Of a DNA stretch of 64,000 nucleotides, positions 21,604 to 30,705 are shown one piece after another. A model generated the notes under the pieces. It worked only from the letters and a program-made list of their open reading frames with translations. It made no database searches and had not been told where the DNA came from. Made by a program: the position numbers and the translations under genes. Origin of the DNA: Chloroflexota bacterium. GTDB taxonomy: Bacteria > Chloroflexota > UBA6077 > FW602-bin22. Where the stretch lies: positions 29,085-93,084 of the forward strand of contig SCUE01000033.1 in assembly GCA_004297775.1 (NCBI GenBank). Direction: 5' to 3'. How positions within the stretch are numbered: the stretch's first letter is position 1; each line of letters opens with the position of its first letter.

Positions 21604-24426
21604 ATGATCAGCGCGAGTGTGAACGTCGAACCGCGAATCGACTCGGCCAGGCGATTCGAGGTGTCGCGGACCGCGCACATCGCGATCGCGACTCTGACCG
21701 TCATTGGGCTGCTGCTGCGCTTCTGGGACCTGGGCGCGGAGAGTCTCTGGCTCGACGAGGGCATCAGTGCGACGTTCTCGGCGTCGCCGCTCCCGGTCCT
21801 CTTCCAGACGCTGATTGAGCGAGACCTGCATCCGCCGCTCTACTACTTGATCTTGCACGGCTGGATGTGGATTGCCGGAGCGACTGAGTACGCCGTCCGC
21901 GTGCCGACGGCGCTCTTCGGGACGGCCATGATACCGTTGGTCTACCGACTATCGCGCGATCTCTATTCGCATCAGCCGCGTGGGAACGCGATCGCGCTCT
22001 TCGCGGCCACGCAAATCGCCGTGTCGCCATTTCTCGTCTACTACTCGCGCGAAGCGCGCATGTACGGTCCACTGGTCGCGCTGTCGACGCTGGCGACGAT
22101 TTGTCTGTGGCGGGCCGTGGCGCGGCCGGAGCGTTCCGGCCGATGGGTGGCGTACGTCGTCTCGGCCGCTCTCGTGCCTTACACGCATCATTTCGGTTGG
22201 CTCGTCCTCCTGACGCACGGGGTGTTCGTCTTCGCGGTCGGCGGGCGAGTGGCGATTCGCCCGTTCGCCGTTGCGCTGATCGGAGTGGGCCTCAGCTACA
22301 CGCCGTGGGTGTGGCCGTCCATCCTTCAGATCACGCGGCTCCGGAACACCCCCGATTTCTGGCAGGGCGCGGTGTCCCTCTGGTTCGTCGTCTCACACGC
22401 ATTCACAGGGATCGCGGTTGGGTTCGGCGGCGCGATCGATCGGCAGGGACCGGTTCAGATTCTCTTCGTCTCGGCATTCGGGATCGGTCTGGCGCTCGTT
22501 TCCTGGCGCGCTTTAAGGCGGCGCGAGCGCGCCGACACCCTCGTCGTGCTCTCGATTGTGATCCCAGTGCTGGTGATCTATGCGCTCGTCGCGAACAACC
22601 CGAAGTTCGCGGATCGATACCTGATCGTGGCTGTGCCCGGGTTCTCGATCATGATCGCGCGCGGCATCGGCGCGATCATGGGGCCGACCCGCGGCACCGG
22701 CGTCCCACGTGCGGGAATCCGCGTCGCTCGCCCGGCACTTGGCACGGCTCTGGCGTTGGCGATCATCATCGTGACGGCACGCGAGACCCAGCGAGTGTTC
22801 ACCGATGACGCGTATCGCAAGGACCAGAATCGGCACGCCGTCGATTTCCTGATCGGCAATTGGCAGGAAGGCGACGCCGCAATCCTCCTCATCGACTGGT
22901 CGCCGGTCTTCGACTACTACGCCCACGGTTTGCTCACGCGCTACGGCTTCGGCCCGACCGACGACACGCAGTTCATCGCTCGGAACTTGAATGAGATCAT
23001 CGATCGCGGGCACGGACGGCTCTGGGTGGCGTTCTGGAATCCCGAGTGGGCAGATCCGACCGGAACGATCCGAGAGATGCTCGACGAAACGCTGACGGCG
23101 ATGCCGTTTCGCGACCCCCGACCGCGTGGATTGACACTGCGACTGTACCGCGTCGAGGAGGGGACTCGATTCGATGGCGCGGATGCGCCTTCGCGGTCGG
23201 AACCACGCACCTACGAAGGCGGCTTGGAACTCCTTGGTTTCGATTTGCCGGCCGATATCGCGGTCGTCGATGGCGACATCGTTCGCGGTCGCGCCTACTG
23301 GCGCCTGGCACAGTCAACCGACCGAGACCTTGGTCTGGCCGTCCGTCTCGTCGGCGGCGGGCACGAATGGTCGAGTGCCGATCAGAGGCTTGCCGCGTTC
23401 ACCCATCCGACCACGGCGTGGCGCCCAACGCGGATCGTCCGTGGGCGTTTCGACATCGCGATTCCGCCAGGAGTGCCGCCGGGTGAGTATGACATCCAGG
23501 CGCGCGTGTACGACCGGCGCGACGGGCGTGAGCTCATTCAAAGCGGCGCGACGAGTCCGCGACCGGCGCGAATCGCGCGCGTGGCCGTGGCACGACGATC
23601 ACCGCCTTCGGTCGTCCCCGCGTTCGGCGACTGTCCAAGCGCCGGCGTCGATTTCCTGACGCTTATCTGCGACGCGGGTTTTCCGGCACGTGCGCGACCG
23701 GGCGATCGCGTGACGCCGACATTGTCGTGGTCGCGCAACCGAATGGTTCCGGTTCTCGACGAGCGAGCCCGGATCGGGTATCGCGATGGGGCCGGAATCT
23801 ATTGGTCGCTGTCGACCGAGACACCGGGCACGTCGCGGTTTCCGCCGTCGGCCTGGGCGACTAATGATGTCGTGCTCGACCGGCGAGTGATGCGACTACC
23901 GGCCCGGGTCGCCTCGGGCGCTGGCTCTTTCGTGGTTGCGGTGACGAACACGGAGATTTCGCTCGGCGCAACTACGATCGAACCGATTGCCCGCGTCACG
24001 GTGGCGCCAGTGGCTGATGGTGCCTTTCGGTTTAGGTTCGGCTCCTTCGCGGCGCTCGCGGCGGTCGACGTGACCGAGACCGTGCGATCGTCCGGCACCG
24101 TTCGTGCCCGATTGATCTGGCGAGTTCTTGCCGACACGAGCGATGACGCGCGGATGTTCGTCCACGTCGCGGACGAGGTGGGACGTCCGGTCGCTCAGGT
24201 CGATCGGACGCCGGGCGGCGGCGAGCGACCAACTCCGGGTTGGGTCGAAGGCGAGTATGTTTTCGACGATGTCGAAGTACCACTGGGCACCGCCGTCGCG
24301 CCCGGGATTTACCGCATACGTATTGGTCTATACGACATGACAAACGAACAACGATTGTCCGTGACAACGTCCGCCGGCCTGATGAGCGACGTGGCTGAGA
24401 TCGGCGTCGTGCGCGTGACACCGTGA
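21604..24426 (+). CDS. GT39-family (ArnT/PMT-like) membrane glycosyltransferase with long C-terminal beta-rich extension
   Basis: GLLLRFWDLGAESLWLDEGISATFSASPLPVLFQTLIERDLHPPLYYLILHGW, multi-TM; soluble C-terminal ~380 aa. Confidence 0.85.
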   Translation: MISASVNVEPRIDSARRFEVSRTAHIAIATLTVIGLLLRFWDLGAESLWLDEGISATFSASPLPVLFQTLIERDLHPPLYYLILHGWMWIAGATEYAVRVPTALFGTAMIPLVYRLSRDLYSHQPRGNAIALFAATQIAVSPFLVYYSREARMYGPLVALSTLATICLWRAVARPERSGRWVAYVVSAALVPYTHHFGWLVLLTHGVFVFAVGGRVAIRPFAVALIGVGLSYTPWVWPSILQITRLRNTPDFWQGAVSLWFVVSHAFTGIAVGFGGAIDRQGPVQILFVSAFGIGLALVSWRALRRRERADTLVVLSIVIPVLVIYALVANNPKFADRYLIVAVPGFSIMIARGIGAIMGPTRGTGVPRAGIRVARPALGTALALAIIIVTARETQRVFTDDAYRKDQNRHAVDFLIGNWQEGDAAILLIDWSPVFDYYAHGLLTRYGFGPTDDTQFIARNLNEIIDRGHGRLWVAFWNPEWADPTGTIREMLDETLTAMPFRDPRPRGLTLRLYRVEEGTRFDGADAPSRSEPRTYEGGLELLGFDLPADIAVVDGDIVRGRAYWRLAQSTDRDLGLAVRLVGGGHEWSSADQRLAAFTHPTTAWRPTRIVRGRFDIAIPPGVPPGEYDIQARVYDRRDGRELIQSGATSPRPARIARVAVARRSPPSVVPAFGDCPSAGVDFLTLICDAGFPARARPGDRVTPTLSWSRNRMVPVLDERARIGYRDGAGIYWSLSTETPGTSRFPPSAWATNDVVLDRRVMRLPARVASGAGSFVVAVTNTEISLGATTIEPIARVTVAPVADGAFRFRFGSFAALAAVDVTETVRSSGTVRARLIWRVLADTSDDARMFVHVADEVGRPVAQVDRTPGGGERPTPGWVEGEYVFDDVEVPLGTAVAPGIYRIRIGLYDMTNEQRLSVTTSAGLMSDVAEIGVVRVTP

Positions 24427-24471
24427 GTGCGATAGGCTGGCTGATCGTCGCCTGGTCCACGGGCGCCGACC

Positions 24472-25956
24472 TTGGCATGTGACGTGACGCTGAACCCCTC
24501 GAACGCTTCGCGTCTTGAGTCGTTCGCCGCGAACGCGGTTGTTCGGGTACTCGTAACCACTGTGGTTGTCATCGCACTCGGCGCGGCTGTCGCGATCGCG
24601 ATGACCTACGCTGGCCCGCTGTTTGCGATCGGCGGTCTGGTCGCGGCAGTGGTCGGGTTCGTCCTGATCGGGAGTCAGCGGCTTACCTTTCTGGCATTCC
24701 TCCTGACCGTAACGGTCCTGCCATTCGGCGTCATTCCGATCGGAGTCGGTGGGGTTCGACCGACATTCATCGATGCGACGCTGGTACTCCTTCTCGCTTC
24801 CACGATGGGCGGGGTCCTGTCCCGGCGCGTGGCGTGGCGACCTCCGACACCAATCGACATCCCGATTGCCGCGTTCATCATCGTGTCACTTGCGGCGTTT
24901 ACGCTTGGAACGGCGTATGCGTTCAATTCGGAAGCCGCTCGGCAATATGCAAAACTCATCAACAGCGTCGTCTTCTTCTTCGTGGTGACGCAGATTGCTC
25001 GCGAATCGGCATTTCGCGAGTGGATTGTGGCCGTCTTGGTGTTCGGCGGCGCGGCGGCCGGGGCGATTGGCGCTGGCCTCTATCATCTGCCGACCGAGAC
25101 GGCGTCATCGATCCTGCGCGCTCTGCGTCCGCTTGGATATCCGTCCGGCGACGTCCTTCGGTACATCGAGGACGCCGGTGTGCGTACCGACACCATGCGC
25201 GCGATCGGAACGTCGATCGACCCGAACGTCTATGGGGCGCTTCTACTCGTGTGCGGCGTTCTGGCTCTCGGCCAGGCGTATGAGAGCCGGGGTCAGCGAC
25301 GAGCGGTGGCCGTGCTCGCGCTGGCGCCAATCCTCTACGCGCTCCTCCTGACGCTTTCTCGCGGCTCGTGGCTCGGATTTGCCTCGGGCGCGTTGCTCTT
25401 GACCATGCTGCGCCGACCGCGCCTTCTCTGGCTGATCCCAATCGTCGGATCGTTCGGCGTGGTCCTCTTCTCGACTCAACTGGCGCGATTTGCCGAGCAT
25501 TTCATGAAAGCCGTGTTCGCGCGCGATCAGGCGACGGGTATGCGTCTCGGCGAATACAAGGACGCGTTCAACCTGATCCAGCAGAATCCGCTCCTTGGAG
25601 TCGGGTTCGGCGGCGCGCCATCAGTGGATCTGTACATCGGCGTGTCGAGCACCTACCTATTGGTTGCCGAGGAGATGGGGCTGATTGGGCTGGGCCTTCT
25701 CGCGCTCATCCTGTGGCGGACGCTGAGCGGGGCGTGGCTGGCGTATCGGTCGTCATCGAACGCGGTTGCCTCGGTAGCAACCGTCGGATCGGCGCTGTGC
25801 GGAATGCTCGTCGCGGCGGCGGTCGATCGACACTTCTTCGACCTGCGATTTCAGAACATTTCGGCGTTGTTCTGGATGATTGTGGCGTTGGTCGTGGTAT
25901 CCTCGACTCGCGATCACGCAGATGATCGCTTGGGTGGCTTGGGTGGTGGGACGTAG
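24472..25956 (+). CDS. O-antigen ligase family protein
   Basis: Multi-TM; LLLTLSRGSWLGFASGALLL; LGVGFGGAPS Wzy/WaaL-like loop. Confidence 0.85.
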   Translation: MACDVTLNPSNASRLESFAANAVVRVLVTTVVVIALGAAVAIAMTYAGPLFAIGGLVAAVVGFVLIGSQRLTFLAFLLTVTVLPFGVIPIGVGGVRPTFIDATLVLLLASTMGGVLSRRVAWRPPTPIDIPIAAFIIVSLAAFTLGTAYAFNSEAARQYAKLINSVVFFFVVTQIARESAFREWIVAVLVFGGAAAGAIGAGLYHLPTETASSILRALRPLGYPSGDVLRYIEDAGVRTDTMRAIGTSIDPNVYGALLLVCGVLALGQAYESRGQRRAVAVLALAPILYALLLTLSRGSWLGFASGALLLTMLRRPRLLWLIPIVGSFGVVLFSTQLARFAEHFMKAVFARDQATGMRLGEYKDAFNLIQQNPLLGVGFGGAPSVDLYIGVSSTYLLVAEEMGLIGLGLLALILWRTLSGAWLAYRSSSNAVASVATVGSALCGMLVAAAVDRHFFDLRFQNISALFWMIVALVVVSSTRDHADDRLGGLGGGT

Positions 25957-26914
25957 AAGGCTCGGCAGTGCGCGTCTAGTACTCGCGCTGGTCGTTCTGG
26001 TGACTGCGACGTTCTCGGGCGCGAACGTGGCCGACGCGGCACGCTATCGCCGCGCGCTTGTGACATGGTCGACGACTGCCGCCACTGATTGCGTGCCCGA
26101 CCCTCGCTCGGGCGCCAGCGCAGTGCGGTACTACGTCCTTTGCGCGCAGATCGAACCGGGCGGGGAAGTAACCGAGCAGGTGACGTTTCGGGTTTCCGAG
26201 GACGTCATCAAGCCAACGATCCTTCGGCAGACGTCGAACGGTTTGAAGGTCGTGTCGAAGGAGTTCCCGTCGATCGTCGATCCGCTCGGGGCCAATGTCG
26301 AGGTCACGTTCGATCTGAAGATGAGTGTGCCGCCGCGATTCAGAGCGGCTCGAGTCAGCGCCCGCATCTACCTCGCGGACAAGAAGGCGGTTCTCGTCCC
26401 GCCGCTGAACGTGCGGGTTGACGTACTGCGCCCGACACCGGAGGAGGTCGCGCGAACGCCGATCGTCGTGCCGACGAATCACATCCAACTTGTGTCGCGT
26501 TCGGCCGCGTCCGATCTCGTCCGCCTCAACATCCGGGATCTCAACGTGACCAGCGGCACACACGTCACGTTCACGAATAACCACACGCGCACCCATACCG
26601 TGAAGGGGACACTCTGTGATCCCACGAACCGCTTTTCGCGTGGTTTGCGCTGCGCGCCGCACCAGGATGTGGCGGCGAGGTGCACACTCGCGGTCGGCGC
26701 GTCCGAGGCGAGCCTTCCGAAAGATACTGATGGCCGCGTACTCTGCTTCATCTCCCAGACAATGGTGCCGGGGAGCCACTACGTGTTCACCCCCGTGCGC
26801 CCGACGCCGCGCGAGATGCTCGCGTACTTCATCGAGGATCTCGTCGATGGTCCAACCTCGCTCGTCGAGCGTATCGGCGGCGCCAACCACTACCCGTATT
26901 TGATCGTGAAATAG
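25922..26914 (+). CDS. Secreted protein of unknown function, cupredoxin-like C-terminus possible
   Basis: Signal peptide LVLALVVLVTATFSGANVADA; LNIRDLNVTSGTHVTFTNNHTRTHTVKGTLC. Confidence 0.6.
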   Translation: MIAWVAWVVGRRRLGSARLVLALVVLVTATFSGANVADAARYRRALVTWSTTAATDCVPDPRSGASAVRYYVLCAQIEPGGEVTEQVTFRVSEDVIKPTILRQTSNGLKVVSKEFPSIVDPLGANVEVTFDLKMSVPPRFRAARVSARIYLADKKAVLVPPLNVRVDVLRPTPEEVARTPIVVPTNHIQLVSRSAASDLVRLNIRDLNVTSGTHVTFTNNHTRTHTVKGTLCDPTNRFSRGLRCAPHQDVAARCTLAVGASEASLPKDTDGRVLCFISQTMVPGSHYVFTPVRPTPREMLAYFIEDLVDGPTSLVERIGGANHYPYLIVK

Positions 26915-26996
26915 GGCGACGCGCCGCGCGTTCACAGCGTCGGCGCCGAACGATTGCAGTCAGGCGCGTGACAGACGCCCCGACCGCGATCGGGCA

Positions 26997-27566
26997 TCAC
27001 CCACCCAGCGGAATTTGGAACTCCCAGTTGCCGGTCGTCACGCGAGACTGCCCCTCTCGCAGGCGCTGCCCAAGCGCGATGACATTCGGCACCAACAACC
27101 GCAGTGTCTTGGCCTCTGCCGGTGGCGCGGGTGTAAACGCGAAGGCGCCCGTGGTCAGACCGGCGGACAGAGATGAAGAACTACCGACCGGCGAGAGCGA
27201 ATAGACGGTCCCGCGATCGTCGCCCAACGACACCCCATCCGATTCGAGTGTGGCCGGGGAAGCACCGACGCTGGATGCAATCGCGTATGAAACGGCGACA
27301 CCGTCGCGGTAGATCTCGAGTGTGTTCAACCGCAAAGTCACGCCGGATCGTTCCTGCACGCTGTTGATCAGTGCGACGCGCTGCAAGATCGCGGCGGTGA
27401 ATCGTCCCGGACCGGAACTCGTGACCGGGGTTGGAGTTGCCGATACAAACGGAATGGATGCCAAGATCCCTGGCAGGACATAGATCTGCCCGGCGATGGT
27501 GCCCGCCAACCCGAGGATGAGTCCGACGACGAGATACAGCATTCTGGCCGGTGTTGGTCGTGGCAT
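26997..27566 (-). CDS. Membrane-anchored hypothetical protein
   Basis: N-terminal TM ARMLYLVVGLILGLAGTIAGQIYVL; beta-rich remainder. Confidence 0.6.
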   Translation of the reverse strand: MPRPTPARMLYLVVGLILGLAGTIAGQIYVLPGILASIPFVSATPTPVTSSGPGRFTAAILQRVALINSVQERSGVTLRLNTLEIYRDGVAVSYAIASSVGASPATLESDGVSLGDDRGTVYSLSPVGSSSSLSAGLTTGAFAFTPAPPAEAKTLRLLVPNVIALGQRLREGQSRVTTGNWEFQIPLGG

Positions 27567-27576
27567 AGCGAAGCTC

Positions 27577-28182
27577 CTAGGTGATGCTGAGAACGCGTCC
27601 GGACGGATCGAGCGTAAAGACGAAGTACAGCTCTTCGCTCGCGCCGGCGGCCGAGAATCCGGTTCGGGTTACAATGTAGAACACATAGCGGCGCCCGTCT
27701 TGAATCGGGATGTTGGCCAGGCGACGAGCCTCCACAAGCCTAGCGCCGCGGCCGCTGGCATCGTCGAGCGATTGCTGTAGTCGCTCGACGCTTGCGCCGC
27801 GCGCCAGCATGTCGTCCCGCACCGACGGGTGGTAGACGGCCATCATTCCGGCCGCGTCGAAGCGGCCCACGGCACGAAAGTATGCGTCGGTCGCACTGGA
27901 CGGCTCGTTGATGACCGATCCATCTGGGCTCGTCTCGAGCATATTGACGATTGCGAGCGATTCTCGCTTCGGCTGGGGAAACAGCGGAGCGAGAGGGCCG
28001 ACGCGGAATGCGAAGATCATCAGGACCGCCACCACGGGCGCGAGGCAGCCAATCGCGCGATGGCGAATCGTGAATCGAACGTATTGCGCCAGCAACGAGA
28101 GGGCGGTATTCGCGGCACGCGCGATCGGCGTGCCGGGTCGAGATCCGGCCTCGCCCCCGCCGATGCGCGCTTCATCCGCCAT
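27577..28182 (-). CDS. Membrane-anchored hypothetical protein (possible NTF2/SnoaL-like extracellular domain)
   Basis: ATG at 28182; MADEARIGG...; single TM; SSATDAYFRAVGRFDAAGMMAVYHPSVRDDMLARG. The longer upstream ORF portion overlaps the 28366 gene and is a shadow. Confidence 0.6.
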   Translation of the reverse strand: MADEARIGGGEAGSRPGTPIARAANTALSLLAQYVRFTIRHRAIGCLAPVVAVLMIFAFRVGPLAPLFPQPKRESLAIVNMLETSPDGSVINEPSSATDAYFRAVGRFDAAGMMAVYHPSVRDDMLARGASVERLQQSLDDASGRGARLVEARRLANIPIQDGRRYVFYIVTRTGFSAAGASEELYFVFTLDPSGRVLSIT

Positions 28183-28365
28183 CGCGGAACATGATCGTGC
28201 CGCGACCGAGCGCGACGCCACGTTCGGTCCGAAATGGGTGATCGTCGCCCCGTCGTTGACGCGGCGTCGGCGCCCGATTGAAGTGGGGGCCGCGGAAAGC
28301 ACAGAGAAGCGACGGTCGGCGAAGGGAGGGTGTTTCCTCGGGTCTAGAATCGGCGGCGAATCGAT

Positions 28366-29463
28366 ATGAACGATATCGCCGTTGTTGTGGACTTGCGTCT
28401 GTCCGGATATCAACGAGCCGGGATCGCGACTTACGGTGCCCGACTGGCCGAAGCGATCGCCGAGCACGACCTCGCTGACATTCAGGTGATCACGACCGCC
28501 CACCGGCCGACCGATCCCGAACTCGAAGGATTTCGGCAGATTCGCTCGTGGACGCCGCCGCACCATCGGATGGAGCAGTTCGGCCTCGCCTGCGAGTTGG
28601 CAAACTTGCGGGTGGACGTCGTGCATTTCCCGGATTTCATTCCGGCGCGCGTGCTGGGACCGCCTTCGGTTATCACGGTGCATGACCTTGCGTTTGCGCG
28701 CTTTCCACGGTTCTTGACTGCGACGAGCGCGCGCTACTACGGCCAGCTTTCCTGGGCAGTGCACGCGGCCGAGCGCATCATCGCCGTGTCGCGGACCACG
28801 GCCGACGACTTGATCGATCTGTACGGTGCTTCGCCGGGCAAGATCGACGTGGTGTACGAAGCGCCGGATCCGATCCTGCGGGACGTGGCACCGCATTCGG
28901 TCGGGCCGAACCCGTGGGGACTCGGCGGCGGATACCTCTTGTTCGTTGGAACACGCGAGCCTCGGAAGAATCTTACCGGCCTGCTTGATGGCTACGCGCG
29001 GGCTCGAAACCACCGGAGAATGCCGCCGCTCGTCATCGCGGGGCGGCGCGGCTGGCTCGTCGACGATCTTGAAGAACGCGCGCGGACGCTCGGTATCGCC
29101 GATGCCGTCCATTGGATCGGAGGAGTCGCGCGCCATCAGATGCCCGGTCTGTTTGGCGGCGCTCTCGCGTTGATTCTGGCGAGTCACTACGAAGGATTTG
29201 GCCTGCCGGTCGTCGACGCGATGGCCATGGGAGTGCCGTGCATCGTTTCGCGCCGCGGCGCATTGCCGGAAATCGCTGGGAACGCGGCCCTGTACGTCGA
29301 CCCGGACGACACTCAGAGTATCGCGACGGCACTGCGGCGGATCGTAGATGAGCCTCGATTGCGTGACGACCTCAGCCGCCTCGGCCATCAGCGAGCCGCG
29401 ATGTACACGTGGCAACGTGTCGCGGAGGAGACCATCGAGGTCTATCGTCGAGCGAGCGCGTAG
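28366..29463 (+). CDS. Glycosyltransferase family 4
   Basis: LLFVGTREPRKNLTGLLDGYARARN; ALILASHYEGFGLPVVDAMAMGVPCIVSRRGALPEIAGNAALYVDPDD. Confidence 0.93.
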   Translation: MNDIAVVVDLRLSGYQRAGIATYGARLAEAIAEHDLADIQVITTAHRPTDPELEGFRQIRSWTPPHHRMEQFGLACELANLRVDVVHFPDFIPARVLGPPSVITVHDLAFARFPRFLTATSARYYGQLSWAVHAAERIIAVSRTTADDLIDLYGASPGKIDVVYEAPDPILRDVAPHSVGPNPWGLGGGYLLFVGTREPRKNLTGLLDGYARARNHRRMPPLVIAGRRGWLVDDLEERARTLGIADAVHWIGGVARHQMPGLFGGALALILASHYEGFGLPVVDAMAMGVPCIVSRRGALPEIAGNAALYVDPDDTQSIATALRRIVDEPRLRDDLSRLGHQRAAMYTWQRVAEETIEVYRRASA

Positions 29464-29466
29464 CGA

Positions 29467-30705
29467 TTGCGGATTCTCTTCGTCGCGCCTCAGGTGCCGT
29501 TTCCACCCGACAAAGGCACCAAGATCCGCAATCTTGGTCTCATCACCACACTAGCCCGTGATCATGAGGTCGGTCTGATCGCGCTATCGGATCGACCGGA
29601 CGCCCCGTTGGCAGCCGAATTGGCAAGAACCTGCACGTATACCCGGGTCGTTGCGACGCCGACGCCGCGAGGGGTGAGGCGTCGCGTGGTCGATCTGTTG
29701 CGCGATAACCGACCGGACCTCGCGCTGCGCCTCTACACGCCGGCACTCCGGAGCGCGATTCGCGATGCGACCGTTCGCGGCGCCTGGGACATCGTGCAGT
29801 TCGAGGGACTCGAGACCGCGCATCAAGGGATCGGCGCTGTCTCCCCGGGCGCAAGCGTGGTTTACGACGCGCACAACGCGGAGTGGCGCTTGCAGGCGCG
29901 TGCCGCGACCAGCGACGCGCGGCAAGGGCGCGTGATTGGCGCGCTCTATTCGATGATTCAAGCGTCGCGCTTGCGTCGCGCCGAGGGTGCGATCGCGACC
30001 AGTGCGAGCGGCGTGGTCGTCGTGTCGCGGGAGGATGCCGCGTCCATTCGCGCCGTCGGCTCGCCGCGCCACCTACACATCGTTCCGAACGGGGTCGACA
30101 CTGAAGCGCTCCGCGAACGCTTGGGACAAGGCGACGACGGCCGGTATCTCTTCACCGGGACGATGGATTATCGACCGAACATCGATGGTGTCGTGTGGTT
30201 TGCTCGCCACGTCTGGCCTGAAATCAAGCGCCGAGATCCATCCGCTGTGTTCGACGTCGTGGGCCGAAGTCCGGTCCGGACCGTGCGCGACCTTGAGAGG
30301 GTGGCTGGCATCGTGGTTCATGGAGAGACTCCCACCACGCGGCCATTCTTCGAGCGCGCGCGCGCCGTGGTCGTACCGCTCCTCGTCGGCGGTGGCGCGC
30401 GGCTCAAGGTCCTCGAAGCATTCGCCCACGGCGTGCCCGTCGTATCAACGAGCCTGGGAATCGAGGGCATCAACGCACTCGATGGCACCCATTTCGTCGC
30501 GGCGGACACACCGCGCGCGTTCGCCGACGCGGTCGTCAGACTCAATGGCGACACCGAGTTTCGTGCGCGTCTCCGAACGGCCGCGCGCGATCTCGTCGCG
30601 ACGCAGTACGACTGGCGCGCGATCGTTCCAGGGATCCAAGACTTCTATCGCATATGTATTATGGGCATGTTGAATTCTCCAGGCAACATCACAAGTGAAG
30701 CGTGA
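29467..30705 (+). CDS. Glycosyltransferase family 4
   Basis: RILFVAPQVPFPPDKGTKIRNLGLI; YLFTGTMDYRPNIDGVVWFARHVWPEIKRRDP; VVPLLVGGGARLKVLEAFAHGVPVVSTSLGIEGI; TTG start. Confidence 0.9.
   Translation: MRILFVAPQVPFPPDKGTKIRNLGLITTLARDHEVGLIALSDRPDAPLAAELARTCTYTRVVATPTPRGVRRRVVDLLRDNRPDLALRLYTPALRSAIRDATVRGAWDIVQFEGLETAHQGIGAVSPGASVVYDAHNAEWRLQARAATSDARQGRVIGALYSMIQASRLRRAEGAIATSASGVVVVSREDAASIRAVGSPRHLHIVPNGVDTEALRERLGQGDDGRYLFTGTMDYRPNIDGVVWFARHVWPEIKRRDPSAVFDVVGRSPVRTVRDLERVAGIVVHGETPTTRPFFERARAVVVPLLVGGGARLKVLEAFAHGVPVVSTSLGIEGINALDGTHFVAADTPRAFADAVVRLNGDTEFRARLRTAARDLVATQYDWRAIVPGIQDFYRICIMGMLNSPGNITSEA

Noticed and set aside
28183-29415. Upstream two thirds of the 612-aa minus-strand ORF 27577..29415
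   Set aside because: Overlaps a clear GT4 gene at 28366-29463; only the part after ATG 28182 looks like a protein.
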